NCBI GenBank assembly: GCA_037178625.1
Contig: JAWZXG010000056.1
Span: 1 to 56,580 of the forward strand
DNA from: Skeletonema tropicum
Taxonomy: Eukaryota > Bacillariophyta > Thalassiosirophyceae > Thalassiosirales > Thalassiosiraceae
DNA length: 56,580 nucleotides
Direction: 5' to 3'
Made by a program: the position numbers and the translations under genes
The notes under the pieces: generated by a model
The model's input: the letters and a program-made list of their open reading frames with translations, nothing else
The model's database searches: none
What the model was told of the DNA's origin: nothing
Part shown: positions 20,550 to 33,388 of the stretch, one piece after another
How positions within the stretch are numbered: the first letter of the stretch is position 1
How the letters are laid out: each line of letters starts with the position of its first letter

Positions 20550-23127
20550 ACCAACTCAATGAAGCGAAGATCTCATTTTGTGTATGCTATGTCCGTGAAT
20601 GCAATGATTGAGCTCCATGGATGCTCGCTATTGCTATGATGATCAAGCAATACGGCGTGGAGGGCGTTTGATGATTCCGAACATCGCAGCCAGCAGTAAG
20701 AGGTACAGCAACACACCCCCGCCCCGCCCTCTCGTTACGCAAATACAACAACCCCATCAATGGCAATCACACCTTTTATCAAAAATGGGCCAAATCCGTC
20801 GGAACTGATGGCCAATTCCGTCCAAATCAACAGCGTGTTCACGAAGCATTCATCAAGGGAATGGACGCCTCACGTATCCAACCTAGCTCCAAATGAATGG
20901 CGCACTGGTCAATACCATCTAGTCCAACCCCCTCTCAACTCCACCGAACACCTATGGTACAATTGGCGAACCACAGTCGAACAGCAAGGGTGTCAAATGA
21001 TCAATACAATCATGTTACGTGATCCACTCAACCATGCCATGTCGTTATATAAAATTATCAAGAATAAGAATGGAACGAGGGACGAATGGATGGATCATTT
21101 GGAATCCTCCGGCTGGTACAGGCAAATGGTCGACCATTTTGGATTTTGTACTGTATAATATCAATGGACCTGTAGGTCGAAATCCGTATTATGCTACCAA
21201 GGAAGAGAAGGTACAAAGAGGTATGGAATTGTTAGCACGTCATTTTGATGTGGTAAGTTTCAACAATCATACCCACTTCAAGGATCAAGTGTTGAGTTAT
21301 ACAGGGTGGAAGGACTTGCCCATGCCGCATATGAATGTGCACACAAGAAACCAATTGAATTTACCAAGGGGGAGGTGGAGAAGTTGTACAAGTTGTTGGT
21401 GAAGAATGGAGATGTGGATTTTTGCGGATGCGGTGAAGCAGAGGTATACTGGACATTTGTCGTATTTGTCAAATGTTTGATGTTTGTTTGATGCTAGATG
21501 TAGTGGTGGGAGATATTGTAGACGAGTAATGAAGTAGCGAGCGACAATCTAATGATGACTTTCTCTCTCTCTCTAGAGCATTACCATTACATACGATACC
21601 ACCAATTCTATTCTATTCCATTTTATCTATTGTATTGGTTGGCCTTCAGATCTTCTCTACTACTCGGCCAATCAAGACGATGAGTAGTGATTTGGAAAGC
21701 TGTCATTCTCATTGCGCTCTATCGATTGGTTGTATTGTAGTTTCAAAGTCAAGCCAAATACATATCAATCTTTTGTCAATCGACTCAAACTAAATCGACC
21801 CCTACATGGTAAGTACGTCGAGCCCCGAGCGAAGCCACATTCCAAATCGAATCGAATTTTCAAAAAGAGAAGAGTAACAACAAGACAACCAATTGGAATC
21901 GTCATTTCAAGCTCTATCGATTAGTAGAATAAACGCAGCTCGTCCTCGCTCCCGCCTGCAGTCGCTCAAGACACTTCCACTGAATCCAAAATAATATACA
22001 CTGACAATCGGCACCATCAATGATAGGTTGGCACGGACGCATCCAAACGCTTCGCTGAAGAACGACCACTAGGCACCGGCGTTTCCACCAACTGGCCTCG
22101 GCTACGCTCGGCATATTGTTGTTGCTTGGCTTGTGGTTGATTGTAGTATTTATGATTCAGAGGACTCCAACCACAAGCCACAAACAAGCCTCATGCCGAC
22201 GATACTATCGATACTGCTTCTGCCTTGTGGTTGGAGGAGATGATGATGTTGCGCTGCTTGTGGTGTGTGGTTGGCTCTTGTGTATTTATTATTCACAAAC
22301 TCCTCCAACTCCACCACAAGCAACTCCTCCAACCACACGCTGCGCAACATATCATTGCCGACGAGGAGTTGCTGGTGTTGGAGTTGGAGTTAGAAGTACT
22401 ACCAGTTGATGCTGCTTGTGGTTGGAGGAGGAGGACGATGATTGGTGTGAGGAATGAAGGTTGATTGTTATATTATACTCATCGGTCGGCGAGTCAATAT
22501 AGTGATGGTGCATGTGATGATATTGGACGTCATTCCTCATTCTGCTTATCTGTATTTGCGAGGGTGAGCGGTAGCGAGGCCGAGCTGTGATTATTATTGA
22601 TTAATATAATATACATCGATATACACGTCGTGCGTCGTGCCAACTGTCTGGAGCATAGCCCGCCGCATTAAAGTGGTCGCTTTTTATTTTTTATTAGTGG
22701 GCGGTCGGCCGAGCACCGTTTATACAGTTCGATTTTGTTGCATAAAGATGATACTAATCGATTATTATTCGGCTTGAAAAGACGATTCCAATGGTTGTCT
22801 TAATTCTGCCTGGAAAGTCGGATCTGGCCCTGTCGATGACTTCTCGACCCGTTTTTGACCTGATCGATTGCACCAAAGTCACCCAATCAGGTCGATTATA
22901 CGCCAAATCGATAGAGCTCGATGAAAGCTTTCCAAAACGACACTTATCGCCGTCATTGGTCTACTAGAAGGAAAGATACGACCGTTATCATTCATTGTGA
23001 GCTGCTCAAGCAAGGTGAAGGTGAAGGTCAAAAATTCAAAAGTGAATGCCGGATTCTCAAATCAAGATGCCCGTCTCAAATAACATACCGTCATCGCCAT
23101 GCCAATCAGTGCAGATATGGTAAGTAG
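20550..23127 (+). repeat. Tandem unit 9, indel-rich
   Basis: 2,578 bp. Dinucleotide duplications occur at GCACACAAG near 21340, ACATATCATT near 22350 and ATACACGTCG near 22622, in addition to 1-bp insertions. Confidence 0.95.
20861..21480 (+). pseudogene. Sulfotransferase-type copy, unit 9, frameshifted as assembled
   Basis: Insertions near 20868, 21107, 21342 (AC dinucleotide) and 21421 (T run) give 620 bp in place of 615. The first one is shared with units 5 and 6. Confidence 0.75.
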
Positions 23128-25702
23128 ACCAACTCAATGAAGCGAAGATCTCATTTTGTGTATGCTATGTCCGTGAATGCAATGATTGAGCTCATGGATG
23201 CTCGCTATTGCTATGATGATCAAGCAATACGGCGTGGAGGGCGTTTGATGATTCGAACATCGCAGCAGCAGTAAGAGTACAGCAACACACCCCCGCCCCG
23301 CCCTCTCGTTACGCAAATACAACAACCCCCATCAATTGGCAATCACACCTTTTATCAAAAAATGGGCCAAATCCGTCGGAACTGATGGCCAATTCCGTCC
23401 AAATCAACAGCGTGTTCACGAAGCATTCATCAAGGGAATGGACGCTCACGTATCCAACCTAGCTCCAAATGAATGGCGCACTTGGTCAATACCATCTAGT
23501 CCAACCCCCTCTCAACTCCACCGAACACCTATGGTACAATTGGCGAACCACAGTCGAACAGCAAGGGTGTCAAATGATCAATACAATCATGTTACGTGAT
23601 CCACTCAACCATGCCATGTCGTTATATAAAATTATCAAGAATAAGAATGGAACGAGGGACGAATGGATGGATCATTTGGAATCTCCGGCCTGGTACAGGC
23701 AAATGGTCGACCATTTTGGATTTTGTACTGTATAATATCAATGGACCTGTAGGTCCGAAATCCGTATTATGCTACCAAGGAAGAGAAGGTACAAAGAGGT
23801 ATGGAATTGTTAGCACGTCATTTTGATGTGGTAAGTTTCAACAATCATACCCACTTCAAGGATCAAGTGTTGAGTTATACAGGGTGGAAGGACTTGCCCA
23901 TGCCGCATATGAATGTGCACAAGAAACCAATTGAATTTACCAAGGGGGAGGTGGAGAAGTTGTACAAGTTGTTGGTGAAGAATGGAGATGTGGATTTTGC
24001 GGATGCGGTGAAGCAGAGGTATACTGGACATTTGTCGTATTTGTCAAATGTTTGATGTTTGTTTGATGCTAGATGTAGTGGTGGGAGATATTGTAGACGA
24101 GTAATGAAGTAGCGAGCGACAATCTAATGATGACTTTCTCTCTCTCTCTAGAGCATTACCATTACATACGATACCACCAATTCTATTCTATTCCATTTTA
24201 TCTATTGTATTGGTTGGCCTTCAGATCTTCTCTACTACTCGGCCAATCAAGACGATGAGTAGTGATTGGAAAGCTGTCATTCTCATTGCGCTCTATCGAT
24301 TGGTTGTATTGTAGTTTCAAAGTCAAGCCAAATACATATCAATCTTTTGTCAATCGACTCAAACTAAATCGACCCCTACATGGTAAGTACGTCGAGCCCC
24401 GAGCGAAGCCACATTCCAAATCGAATCCGAATTTTCAAAAAGAGAAGAGTAACAACAAGACAACCATTGGAATCGTCATTTCAAGCTCTATCGATTAGTA
24501 GAATAAACGCAGCTCGTCCTCCGCTCCCGCCTGCAGTCGCTCAAGACACTTCCACTGAATCCAAAATAATATACACTGACAATCGGCACCATCAATGATA
24601 GGTTGGCACGGACGCCATCCAAACGCTTCGCTTGAAGAAACGAACCACTAGGCACCGGCGTTTCCACCAACTGGCCTCGGCTACGCTCGGCATATTGTTG
24701 TTGCTTGGCTTGTGGTTGATTGTAGTATTTATGATTCAGAGGACTCCAACCACAAGCCACAAACAAGCCTCATGCCGACGATACTATCGATACTGCTTCT
24801 GCTTGTGGTTGGAGGAGATGATGATGTTGCGCTGCTTGTGGTGTGGTTGGCTCTTGTGTATTTATTATTCACAAACTCCTCCAACTCCACCACAAGCCAA
24901 CTCCTCCAACCACACGCTGCGCAACATCATTGCCGACGAGGAGTTGCTGGTGTTGGAGTTGGAGTTAGAAGTACTACCAGTTGATGCTGCTTGTGGTTGG
25001 AGGAGGAGGACGATGATTGGTGTGAGGAATGAAGGTTGATTGTTATATTATACTCATCGGTCGGCGAGTCAATATAGTGATGGTGCATGTGATGTGATAT
25101 TGGACGTCATTCCTCATTCTGCTTATCTGTATTTGCGAAGGGTGAGCGGTAGCGAGGCCGAGCTGTGATTATTATTGATTAATATAATATACATCGATAT
25201 ACGTCGTGCGTCGTGCCAACTGTCTGGAGCATAGCCCGCCGCATTAAAGTGGTCGCTTTTTATTTTTTATTAGTGGGCGGTCGGCCGAGCACCGTTTATA
25301 CAGTTCGATTTTGTTGCATAAAGATGATACTAATCGATTATTATTCGGCTTGAAAAGACGATTCCAATGGTTGTCTTAATTCTGCCTGGAAAGTCGGATC
25401 TTGGCCCTGTCGATGACTTCTCGACCCGTTTTTGACCTGATCGATTGCACCAAAGTCACCCAATCAGGTCGATTATACGCCAAATCGATAGAGCTCGATG
25501 AAAGCTTTCCAAAACGACACTTATCGCCGTCATTGGTCTACTAGAAGGAAAGATACGACCGTTATCATCATTGTGAGCTGCTCAAGCAAGGTGAAGGTGA
25601 AGGTCAAAAATTCAAAAGTGAATGCCGGATTCTCAAATCAAGATGCCCGTCTCAAATAACATACCGTCATCGCCATGCCATCAGTGCAGATATGGTAAGT
25701 AG
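23128..25702 (+). repeat. Tandem unit 10, indel-rich
   Basis: 2,575 bp. It has one clear deletion (GTGATTGG near 24264) among many insertions; a cluster of three insertions lies near 24632-24645. Confidence 0.95.
23438..24055 (+). pseudogene. Sulfotransferase-type copy, unit 10, frameshifted as assembled
   Basis: Insertions near 23483, 23690 and 23756 break the frame, which returns to normal for the last 84 codons from ATG 23801. The insertion near 23756 matches one in unit 8. Confidence 0.75.
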
Positions 25703-28267
25703 ACCAACTCAATGAAGCGAAGATCTCATTTTGTGTATGCTATGTCCGTGAATGCAATGATTGAGCTCATGGATGCTCGCTATTGCTATTGATGATCAAG
25801 CAATACGGCGTGGAGGGCGTTTGATGATTCGAACATCGCCAGCAGCAGTAAGAGTACAGCAACACACCCCCGCCCCGCCCTCTCGTTACGCAAATACAAC
25901 AACCCCATCAATGGCAATCACACCTTTTATCAAAAATGGGCCAAATCCGTCGGAACTGAATGGCCAATTCCGTCCAAATCAACAGCGGTGTTCACGAAGC
26001 ATTCATCAAGGGAATGGACGCTCACGTATCCAACCTAGCTCCAAATGAATGGCGCACTGGTCAATACCATCTAGTCCAACCCCCTCTCAACTCCACCGAA
26101 CACCTTATGGTACAATTGGCGAACCACAGTCGAACAGCAAGGGTGTCAAATGATCAATACAATCATGTTACGTGATCCACTCAACCATGCCATGTCGTTA
26201 TATAAAATTATCAAGAATAAGAATGGAACGAGGGACGAATGGATGGATCATTTGGAATCTCCGGCTGGTACAGGCAAATGGTCGACCATTTTGGATTTTG
26301 TACTGTATAATATCAATGGACCTGTAGGTCGAAATCCGTATTATGCTACCAAGGAAGAGAAGGTACAAAGAGGTATGGAATTGTTAGCACGTCATTTTGA
26401 TGTGGTAAGTTTCCAACAATCATACCCACTTCAAGGATCAAGTGTTGAGTTATACAGGGTGGAAGGACTTGCCCATGCCGCATATGAATGTGCACAAGAA
26501 ACCAATTGAATTTACCAAGGGGGAGGTGGAGAAGTTGTACAAGTTGTTGGTGAAGAATGGAGATGTGGATTTTGCGGATGCGGTGAAGCAGAGGTATACT
26601 GGACATTTGTCGTATTTGTCAAATGTTTGATGTTTGTTTGATGCTAGATGTAGTGGTGGGAGATATTGTAGACGAGTAATGAAGTAGCGAGCGACAATCT
26701 AATGATGACTTTCTCTCTCTCTAGAGCATTACCATTACATACGATACCACCAATTCTATTCTATTCCATTTTATCTATTGTATTGGTTGGCCTTCAGATC
26801 TTCTCTACTACTCGGCCAATCAAGACGATGAGTAGTGATTTGGAAAGCTGTCATTCTCATTGCGCTCTATCGATTGGTTGTATTGTAGTTTCAAAGTCAA
26901 GCCAAATACATATCAATCTTTTGTCAATCGACTCAAACTAAATCGACCCCTACATGGTAAGTACGTCGAGCCCCGAGCGAAGCCACATTCCAAATCGAAT
27001 CGAATTTTCAAAAAGAGAAGAGTAACAACAAGACAACCATTGGAATCGTCATTTCCAAGCTCTATCGATTAGTAGAATAAAACGCAGCTCGTCCTCGCTC
27101 CCGCCTGCAGTCGCTCAAGACACTTCCACTGAATCCAAAATAATATACACTGACAATCGGCACCATCAATGATAGGTTGGCACGGACGCATCCAAACGCT
27201 TCGCTGAAGAACGACCACTAGGCACCGGCGTTTCCACCAACTGGCCTCGGCTACGCTCGGCATATTGTTGTTGCTTGGCTTGTGGTTGATTGTAGTATTT
27301 ATGATTCAGAGGACTCCAACCACAAGCCACAAACAAGCCTCATGCCGACGATACTATCGATACTGCTTCTGCTTGTGGTTGGAGGAGATGATGATGTTGC
27401 GCTGCTTGTGGTGTGGTTGGCTCTTGTGTATTTATTATTCACAAACTCCTCCAACTCCACCACAAGCAACTCCTCCAACCACACGCTGCGCAACATCATT
27501 GCCGACGAGGAGTTGCTGGTGTTGGAGTTGGAGTTAGAAGTACTACCAGTTGATGCTGCTTGTGGTTGGAGGAGGAGGACGATGATTGGTGTGAGGAATG
27601 AAGGTTGATTGTTATATTATACTCATCGGTCGGCGAGTCAATATAGTGATGGTGCATGTGATGATATTGGACGTCATTCCTCATTCTGCTTATCTGTATT
27701 TGCGAGGGTGAGCGGTAGCGAGGCCGAGCTGTGATTATTATTGATTAATATAATATACATCGATATACGTCGTGCGTCGTGCCAACTGTCTGGAGCATAG
27801 CCCGCCGCATTAAAGTGGTCGCTTTTTATTTTTTATTAGTGGGCGGTCGGCCGAGCACCGTTTATACAGTTCGATTTTGTTGCATAAAGATGATACTAAT
27901 CGATTATTATTCGGCTTGAAAAGACGATTCCAATGGTTGTCTTAATTCTGCCTGGAAAGTCGGATCTGGCCCTGTCGATGACTTCTCGACCCGTTTTTGA
28001 CCTGATCGATTGCACCAAAGTCACCCAATCAGGTCGATTATACGCCAAATCGATAGAGCTCGATGAAAGCTTTCCAAAACGACACTTATCGCCGTCATTG
28101 GTCTACTAGAAGGAAAGATACGACCGTTATCATCATTGTGAGCTGCTCAAGCAAGGTGAAGGTGAAGGTCAAAAATTCAAAAGTGAATGCCGGATTCTCA
28201 AATCAAGATGCCCGTCTCAAATAACATACCGTCATCGCCATGCCATCAGTGCAGATATGGTAAGTAG
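25703..28267 (+). repeat. Tandem unit 11, last indel-rich unit
   Basis: 2,565 bp. The CT tract near 26710 is one dinucleotide shorter than in unit 2. Insertions end near 27080; the last ~1.2 kb matches unit 2 as far as I compared. Confidence 0.95.
26014..26630 (+). pseudogene. Sulfotransferase-type copy, unit 11, frameshifted as assembled
   Basis: Extra T near 26105 and extra C near 26414. Residues between these two, including the RDP motif, read in a single shifted frame from ATG 26150. Two more insertions (near 25960 and 25987) lie in the upstream extension. Confidence 0.75.
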
Positions 28268-30828
28268 ACCAACTCAATGAAGCGAAGATCTCATTTTGTG
28301 TATGCTATGTCCGTGAATGCAATGATTGAGCTCATGGATGCTCGCTATTGCTATGATGATCAAGCAATACGGCGTGGAGGGCGTTTGATGATTCGAACAT
28401 CGCAGCAGCAGTAAGAGTACAGCAACACACCCCCGCCCCGCCCTCTCGTTACGCAAATACAACAACCCCATCAATGGCAATCACACCTTTTATCAAAAAT
28501 GGGCCAAATCCGTCGGAACTGATGGCCAATTCCGTCCAAATCAAACAGCGTGTTCACGAAGCATTCATCAAGGGAATGGACGCTCACGTATCCAACCTAG
28601 CTCCAAATGAATGGCGCACTGGTCAATACCATCTAGTCCAACCCCCTCTCAACTCCACCGAACACCTATGGTACAATTGGCGAACCACAGTCGAACAGCA
28701 AGGGTGTCAAATGATCAATACAATCATGTTACGTGATCCACTCAACCATGCCATGTCGTTATATAAAATTATCAAGAATAAGAATGGAACGAGGGACGAA
28801 TGGATGGATCATTTGGAATCTCCGGCTGGTACAGGCAAATGGTCGACCATTTTGGATTTTGTACTGTATAATATCAATGGACCTGTAGGTCGAAATCCGT
28901 ATTATGCTACCAAGGAAGAGAAGGTACAAAGAGGTATGGAATTGTTAGCACGTCATTTTGATGTGGTAAGTTTCAACAATCATACCCACTTCAAGGATCA
29001 AGTGTTGAGTTATACAGGGTGGAAGGACTTGCCCATGCCGCATATGAATGTGCACAAGAAACCAATTGAATTTACCAAGGGGGAGGTGGAGAAGTTGTAC
29101 AAGTTGTTGGTGAAGAATGGAGATGTGGATTTTGCGGATGCGGTGAAGCAGAGGTATACTGGACATTTGTCGTATTTGTCAAATGTTTGATGTTTGTTTG
29201 ATGCTAGATGTAGTGGTGGGAGATATTGTAGACGAGTAATGAAGTAGCGAGCGACAATCTAATGATGACTTTCTCTCTCTCTCTAGAGCATTACCATTAC
29301 ATACGATACCACCAATTCTATTCTATTCCATTTTATCTATTGTATTGGTTGGCCTTCAGATCTTCTCTACTACTCGGCCAATCAAGACGATGAGTAGTGA
29401 TTTGGAAAGCTGTCATTCTCATTGCGCTCTATCGATTGGTTGTATTGTAGTTTCAAAGTCAAGCCAAATACATATCAATCTTTTGTCAATCGACTCAAAC
29501 TAAATCGACCCCTACATGGTAAGTACGTCGAGCCCCGAGCGAAGCCACATTCCAAATCGAATCGAATTTTCAAAAAGAGAAGAGTAACAACAAGACAACC
29601 ATTGGAATCGTCATTTCAAGCTCTATCGATTAGTAGAATAAACGCAGCTCGTCCTCGCTCCCGCCTGCAGTCGCTCAAGACACTTCCACTGAATCCAAAA
29701 TAATATACACTGACAATCGGCACCATCAATGATAGGTTGGCACGGACGCATCCAAACGCTTCGCTGAAGAACGACCACTAGGCACCGGCGTTTCCACCAA
29801 CTGGCCTCGGCTACGCTCGGCATATTGTTGTTGCTTGGCTTGTGGTTGATTGTAGTATTTATGATTCAGAGGACTCCAACCACAAGCCACAAACAAGCCT
29901 CATGCCGACGATACTATCGATACTGCTTCTGCTTGTGGTTGGAGGAGATGATGATGTTGCGCTGCTTGTGGTGTGGTTGGCTCTTGTGTATTTATTATTC
30001 ACAAACTCCTCCAACTCCACCACAAGCAACTCCTCCAACCACACGCTGCGCAACATCATTGCCGACGAGGAGTTGCTGGTGTTGGAGTTGGAGTTAGAAG
30101 TACTACCAGTTGATGCTGCTTGTGGTTGGAGGAGGAGGACGATGATTGGTGTGAGGAATGAAGGTTGATTGTTATATTATACTCATCGGTCGGCGAGTCA
30201 ATATAGTGATGGTGCATGTGATGATATTGGACGTCATTCCTCATTCTGCTTATCTGTATTTGCGAGGGTGAGCGGTAGCGAGGCCGAGCTGTGATTATTA
30301 TTGATTAATATAATATACATCGATATACGTCGTGCGTCGTGCCAACTGTCTGGAGCATAGCCCGCCGCATTAAAGTGGTCGCTTTTTATTTTTTATTAGT
30401 GGGCGGTCGGCCGAGCACCGTTTATACAGTTCGATTTTGTTGCATAAAGATGATACTAATCGATTATTATTCGGCTTGAAAAGACGATTCCAATGGTTGT
30501 CTTAATTCTGCCTGGAAAGTCGGATCTGGCCCTGTCGATGACTTCTCGACCCGTTTTTGACCTGATCGATTGCACCAAAGTCACCCAATCAGGTCGATTA
30601 TACGCCAAATCGATAGAGCTCGATGAAAGCTTTCCAAAACGACACTTATCGCCGTCATTGGTCTACTAGAAGGAAAGATACGACCGTTATCATCATTGTG
30701 AGCTGCTCAAGCAAGGTGAAGGTGAAGGTCAAAAAATTCAAAAGTGAATGCCGGATTCTCAAATCAAGATGCCCGTCTCAAATAACATACCGTCATCGCC
30801 ATGCCATCAGTGCAGATATGGTAAGTAG
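28268..30828 (+). repeat. Tandem unit 12
   Basis: 2,561 bp. One extra A near 28543 (AATCAAACAGCG), shared with unit 16, and one extra A in the A run near 30732. Confidence 0.97.
28576..29190 (+). CDS. Sulfotransferase-type protein, unit 12 (intact 204-aa frame)
   Basis: The 204-aa frame is intact. An extra A near 28543 shifts only the upstream extension, which then opens at ATG 28474 as a 238-aa frame with an unrelated N-terminus (MAITPFIKNG). I prefer the 204-aa core, because the shifted 34 residues replace the more plausible NHTFYQKWAK extension. Confidence 0.78.
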   Translation: MDAHVSNLAPNEWRTGQYHLVQPPLNSTEHLWYNWRTTVEQQGCQMINTIMLRDPLNHAMSLYKIIKNKNGTRDEWMDHLESPAGTGKWSTILDFVLYNINGPVGRNPYYATKEEKVQRGMELLARHFDVVSFNNHTHFKDQVLSYTGWKDLPMPHMNVHKKPIEFTKGEVEKLYKLLVKNGDVDFADAVKQRYTGHLSYLSNV

Positions 30829-33388
30829 ACCAACTCAATGAAGCGAAGATCTCATTTTGTGTATGCTATGTCCGTGAATGCAATGATTGAGCTCATGGAT
30901 GCTCGCTATTGCTATGATGATCAAGCAATACGGCGTGGAGGGCGTTTGATGATTCGAACATCGCAGCAGCAGTAAGAGTACAGCAACACACCCCCGCCCC
31001 GCCCTCTCGTTACGCAAATACAACAACCCCATCAATGGCAATCACACCTTTTATCAAAAATGGGCCAAATCCGTCGGAAACTGATGGCCAATTCCGTCCA
31101 AATCAACAGCGTGTTCACGAAGCATTCATCAAGGGAATGGACGCTCACGTATCCAACCTAGCTCCAAATGAATGGCGCACTGGTCAATACCATCTAGTCC
31201 AACCCCCTCTCAACTCCACCGAACACCTATGGTACAATTGGCGAACCACAGTCGAACAGCAAGGGTGTCAAATGATCAATACAATCATGTTACGTGATCC
31301 ACTCAACCATGCCATGTCGTTATATAAAAATTATCAAGAATAAGAATGGAACGAGGGACGAATGGATGGATCATTTGGAATCTCCGGCTGGTACAGGCAA
31401 ATGGTCGACCATTTTGGATTTTGTACTGTATAATATCAATGGACCTGTAGGTCGAAATCCGTATTATGCTACCAAGGAAGAGAAGGTACAAAGAGGTATG
31501 GAATTGTTAGCACGTCATTTTGATGTGGTAAGTTTCAACAATCATACCCACTTCAAGGATCAAGTGTTGAGTTATACAGGGTGGAAGGACTTGCCCATGC
31601 CGCATATGAATGTGCACAAGAAACCAATTGAATTTACCAAGGGGGAGGTGGAGAAGTTGTACAAGTTGTTGGTGAAGAATGGAGATGTGGATTTTGCGGA
31701 TGCGGTGAAGCAGAGGTATACTGGACATTTGTCGTATTTGTCAAATGTTTGATGTTTGTTTGATGCTAGATGTAGTGGTGGGAGATATTGTAGACGAGTA
31801 ATGAAGTAGCGAGCGACAATCTAATGATGACTTTCTCTCTCTCTCTAGAGCATTACCATTACATACGATACCACCAATTCTATTCTATTCCATTTTATCT
31901 ATTGTATTGGTTGGCCTTCAGATCTTCTCTACTACTCGGCCAATCAAGACGATGAGTAGTGATTTGGAAAGCTGTCATTCTCATTGCGCTCTATCGATTG
32001 GTTGTATTGTAGTTTCAAAGTCAAGCCAAATACATATCAATCTTTTGTCAATCGACTCAAACTAAATCGACCCCTACATGGTAAGTACGTCGAGCCCCGA
32101 GCGAAGCCACATTCCAAATCGAATCGAATTTTCAAAAAGAGAAGAGTAACAACAAGACAACCATTGGAATCGTCATTTCAAGCTCTATCGATTAGTAGAA
32201 TAAACGCAGCTCGTCCTCGCTCCCGCCTGCAGTCGCTCAAGACACTTCCACTGAATCCAAAATAATATACACTGACAATCGGCACCATCAATGATAGGTT
32301 GGCACGGACGCATCCAAACGCTTCGCTGAAGAACGACCACTAGGCACCGGCGTTTCCACCAACTGGCCTCGGCTACGCTCGGCATATTGTTGTGCTTGGC
32401 TTGTGGTTGATTGTAGTATTTATGATTCAGAGGACTCCAACCACAAGCCACAAACAAGCCTCATGCCGACGATACTATCGATACTGCTTCTGCTTGTGGT
32501 TGGAGGAGATGATGATGTTGCGCTGCTTGTGGTGTGGTTGGCTCTTGTGTATTTATTATTCACAAACTCCTCCAACTCCACCACAAGCAACTCCTCCAAC
32601 CACACGCTGCGCAACATCATTGCCGACGAGGAGTTGCTGGTGTTGGAGTTGGAGTTAGAAGTACTACCAGTTGATGCTGCTTGTGGTTGGAGGAGGAGGA
32701 CGATGATTGGTGTGAGGAATGAAGGTTGATTGTTATATTATACTCATCGGTCGGCGAGTCAATATAGTGATGGTGCATGTGATGATATTGGACGTCATTC
32801 CTCATTCTGCTTATCTGTATTTGCGAGGGTGAGCGGTAGCGAGGCCGAGCTGTGATTATTATTGATTAATATAATATACATCGATATACGTCGTGCGTCG
32901 TGCCAACTGTCTGGAGCATAGCCCGCCGCATTAAAGTGGTCGCTTTTTATTTTTTATTAGTGGGCGGTCGGCCGAGCACCGTTTATACAGTTCGATTTTG
33001 TTGCATAAAGATGATACTAATCGATTATTATTCGGCTTGAAAAGACGATTCCAATGGTTGTCTTAATTCTGCCTGGAAAGTCGGATCTGGCCCTGTCGAT
33101 GACTTCTCGACCCGTTTTTGACCTGATCGATTGCACCAAAGTCACCCAATCAGGTCGATTATACGCCAAATCGATAGAGCTCGATGAAAGCTTTCCAAAA
33201 CGACACTTATCGCCGTCATTGGTCTACTAGAAGGAAAGATACGACCGTTATCATCATTGTGAGCTGCTCAAGCAAGGTGAAGGTGAAGGTCAAAAATTCA
33301 AAAGTGAATGCCGGATTCTCAAATCAAGATGCCCGTCTCAAATAACATACCGTCATCGCCATGCCATCAGTGCAGATATGGTAAGTAG
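30829..33388 (+). repeat. Tandem unit 13
   Basis: 2,560 bp. Extra A near 31079, extra A near 31326 (TATAAAAATTATC, shared with unit 17), and one base lost in the GTT run near 32391. Confidence 0.97.
31137..31752 (+). pseudogene. Sulfotransferase-type copy, unit 13, one frameshift
   Basis: One extra A in an A run near 31326 breaks the frame after residue 65, just past the 3'-phosphate motif. The rest is in the consensus frame. Unit 17 has the same insertion, so it is either inherited or a homopolymer error. Confidence 0.75.
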
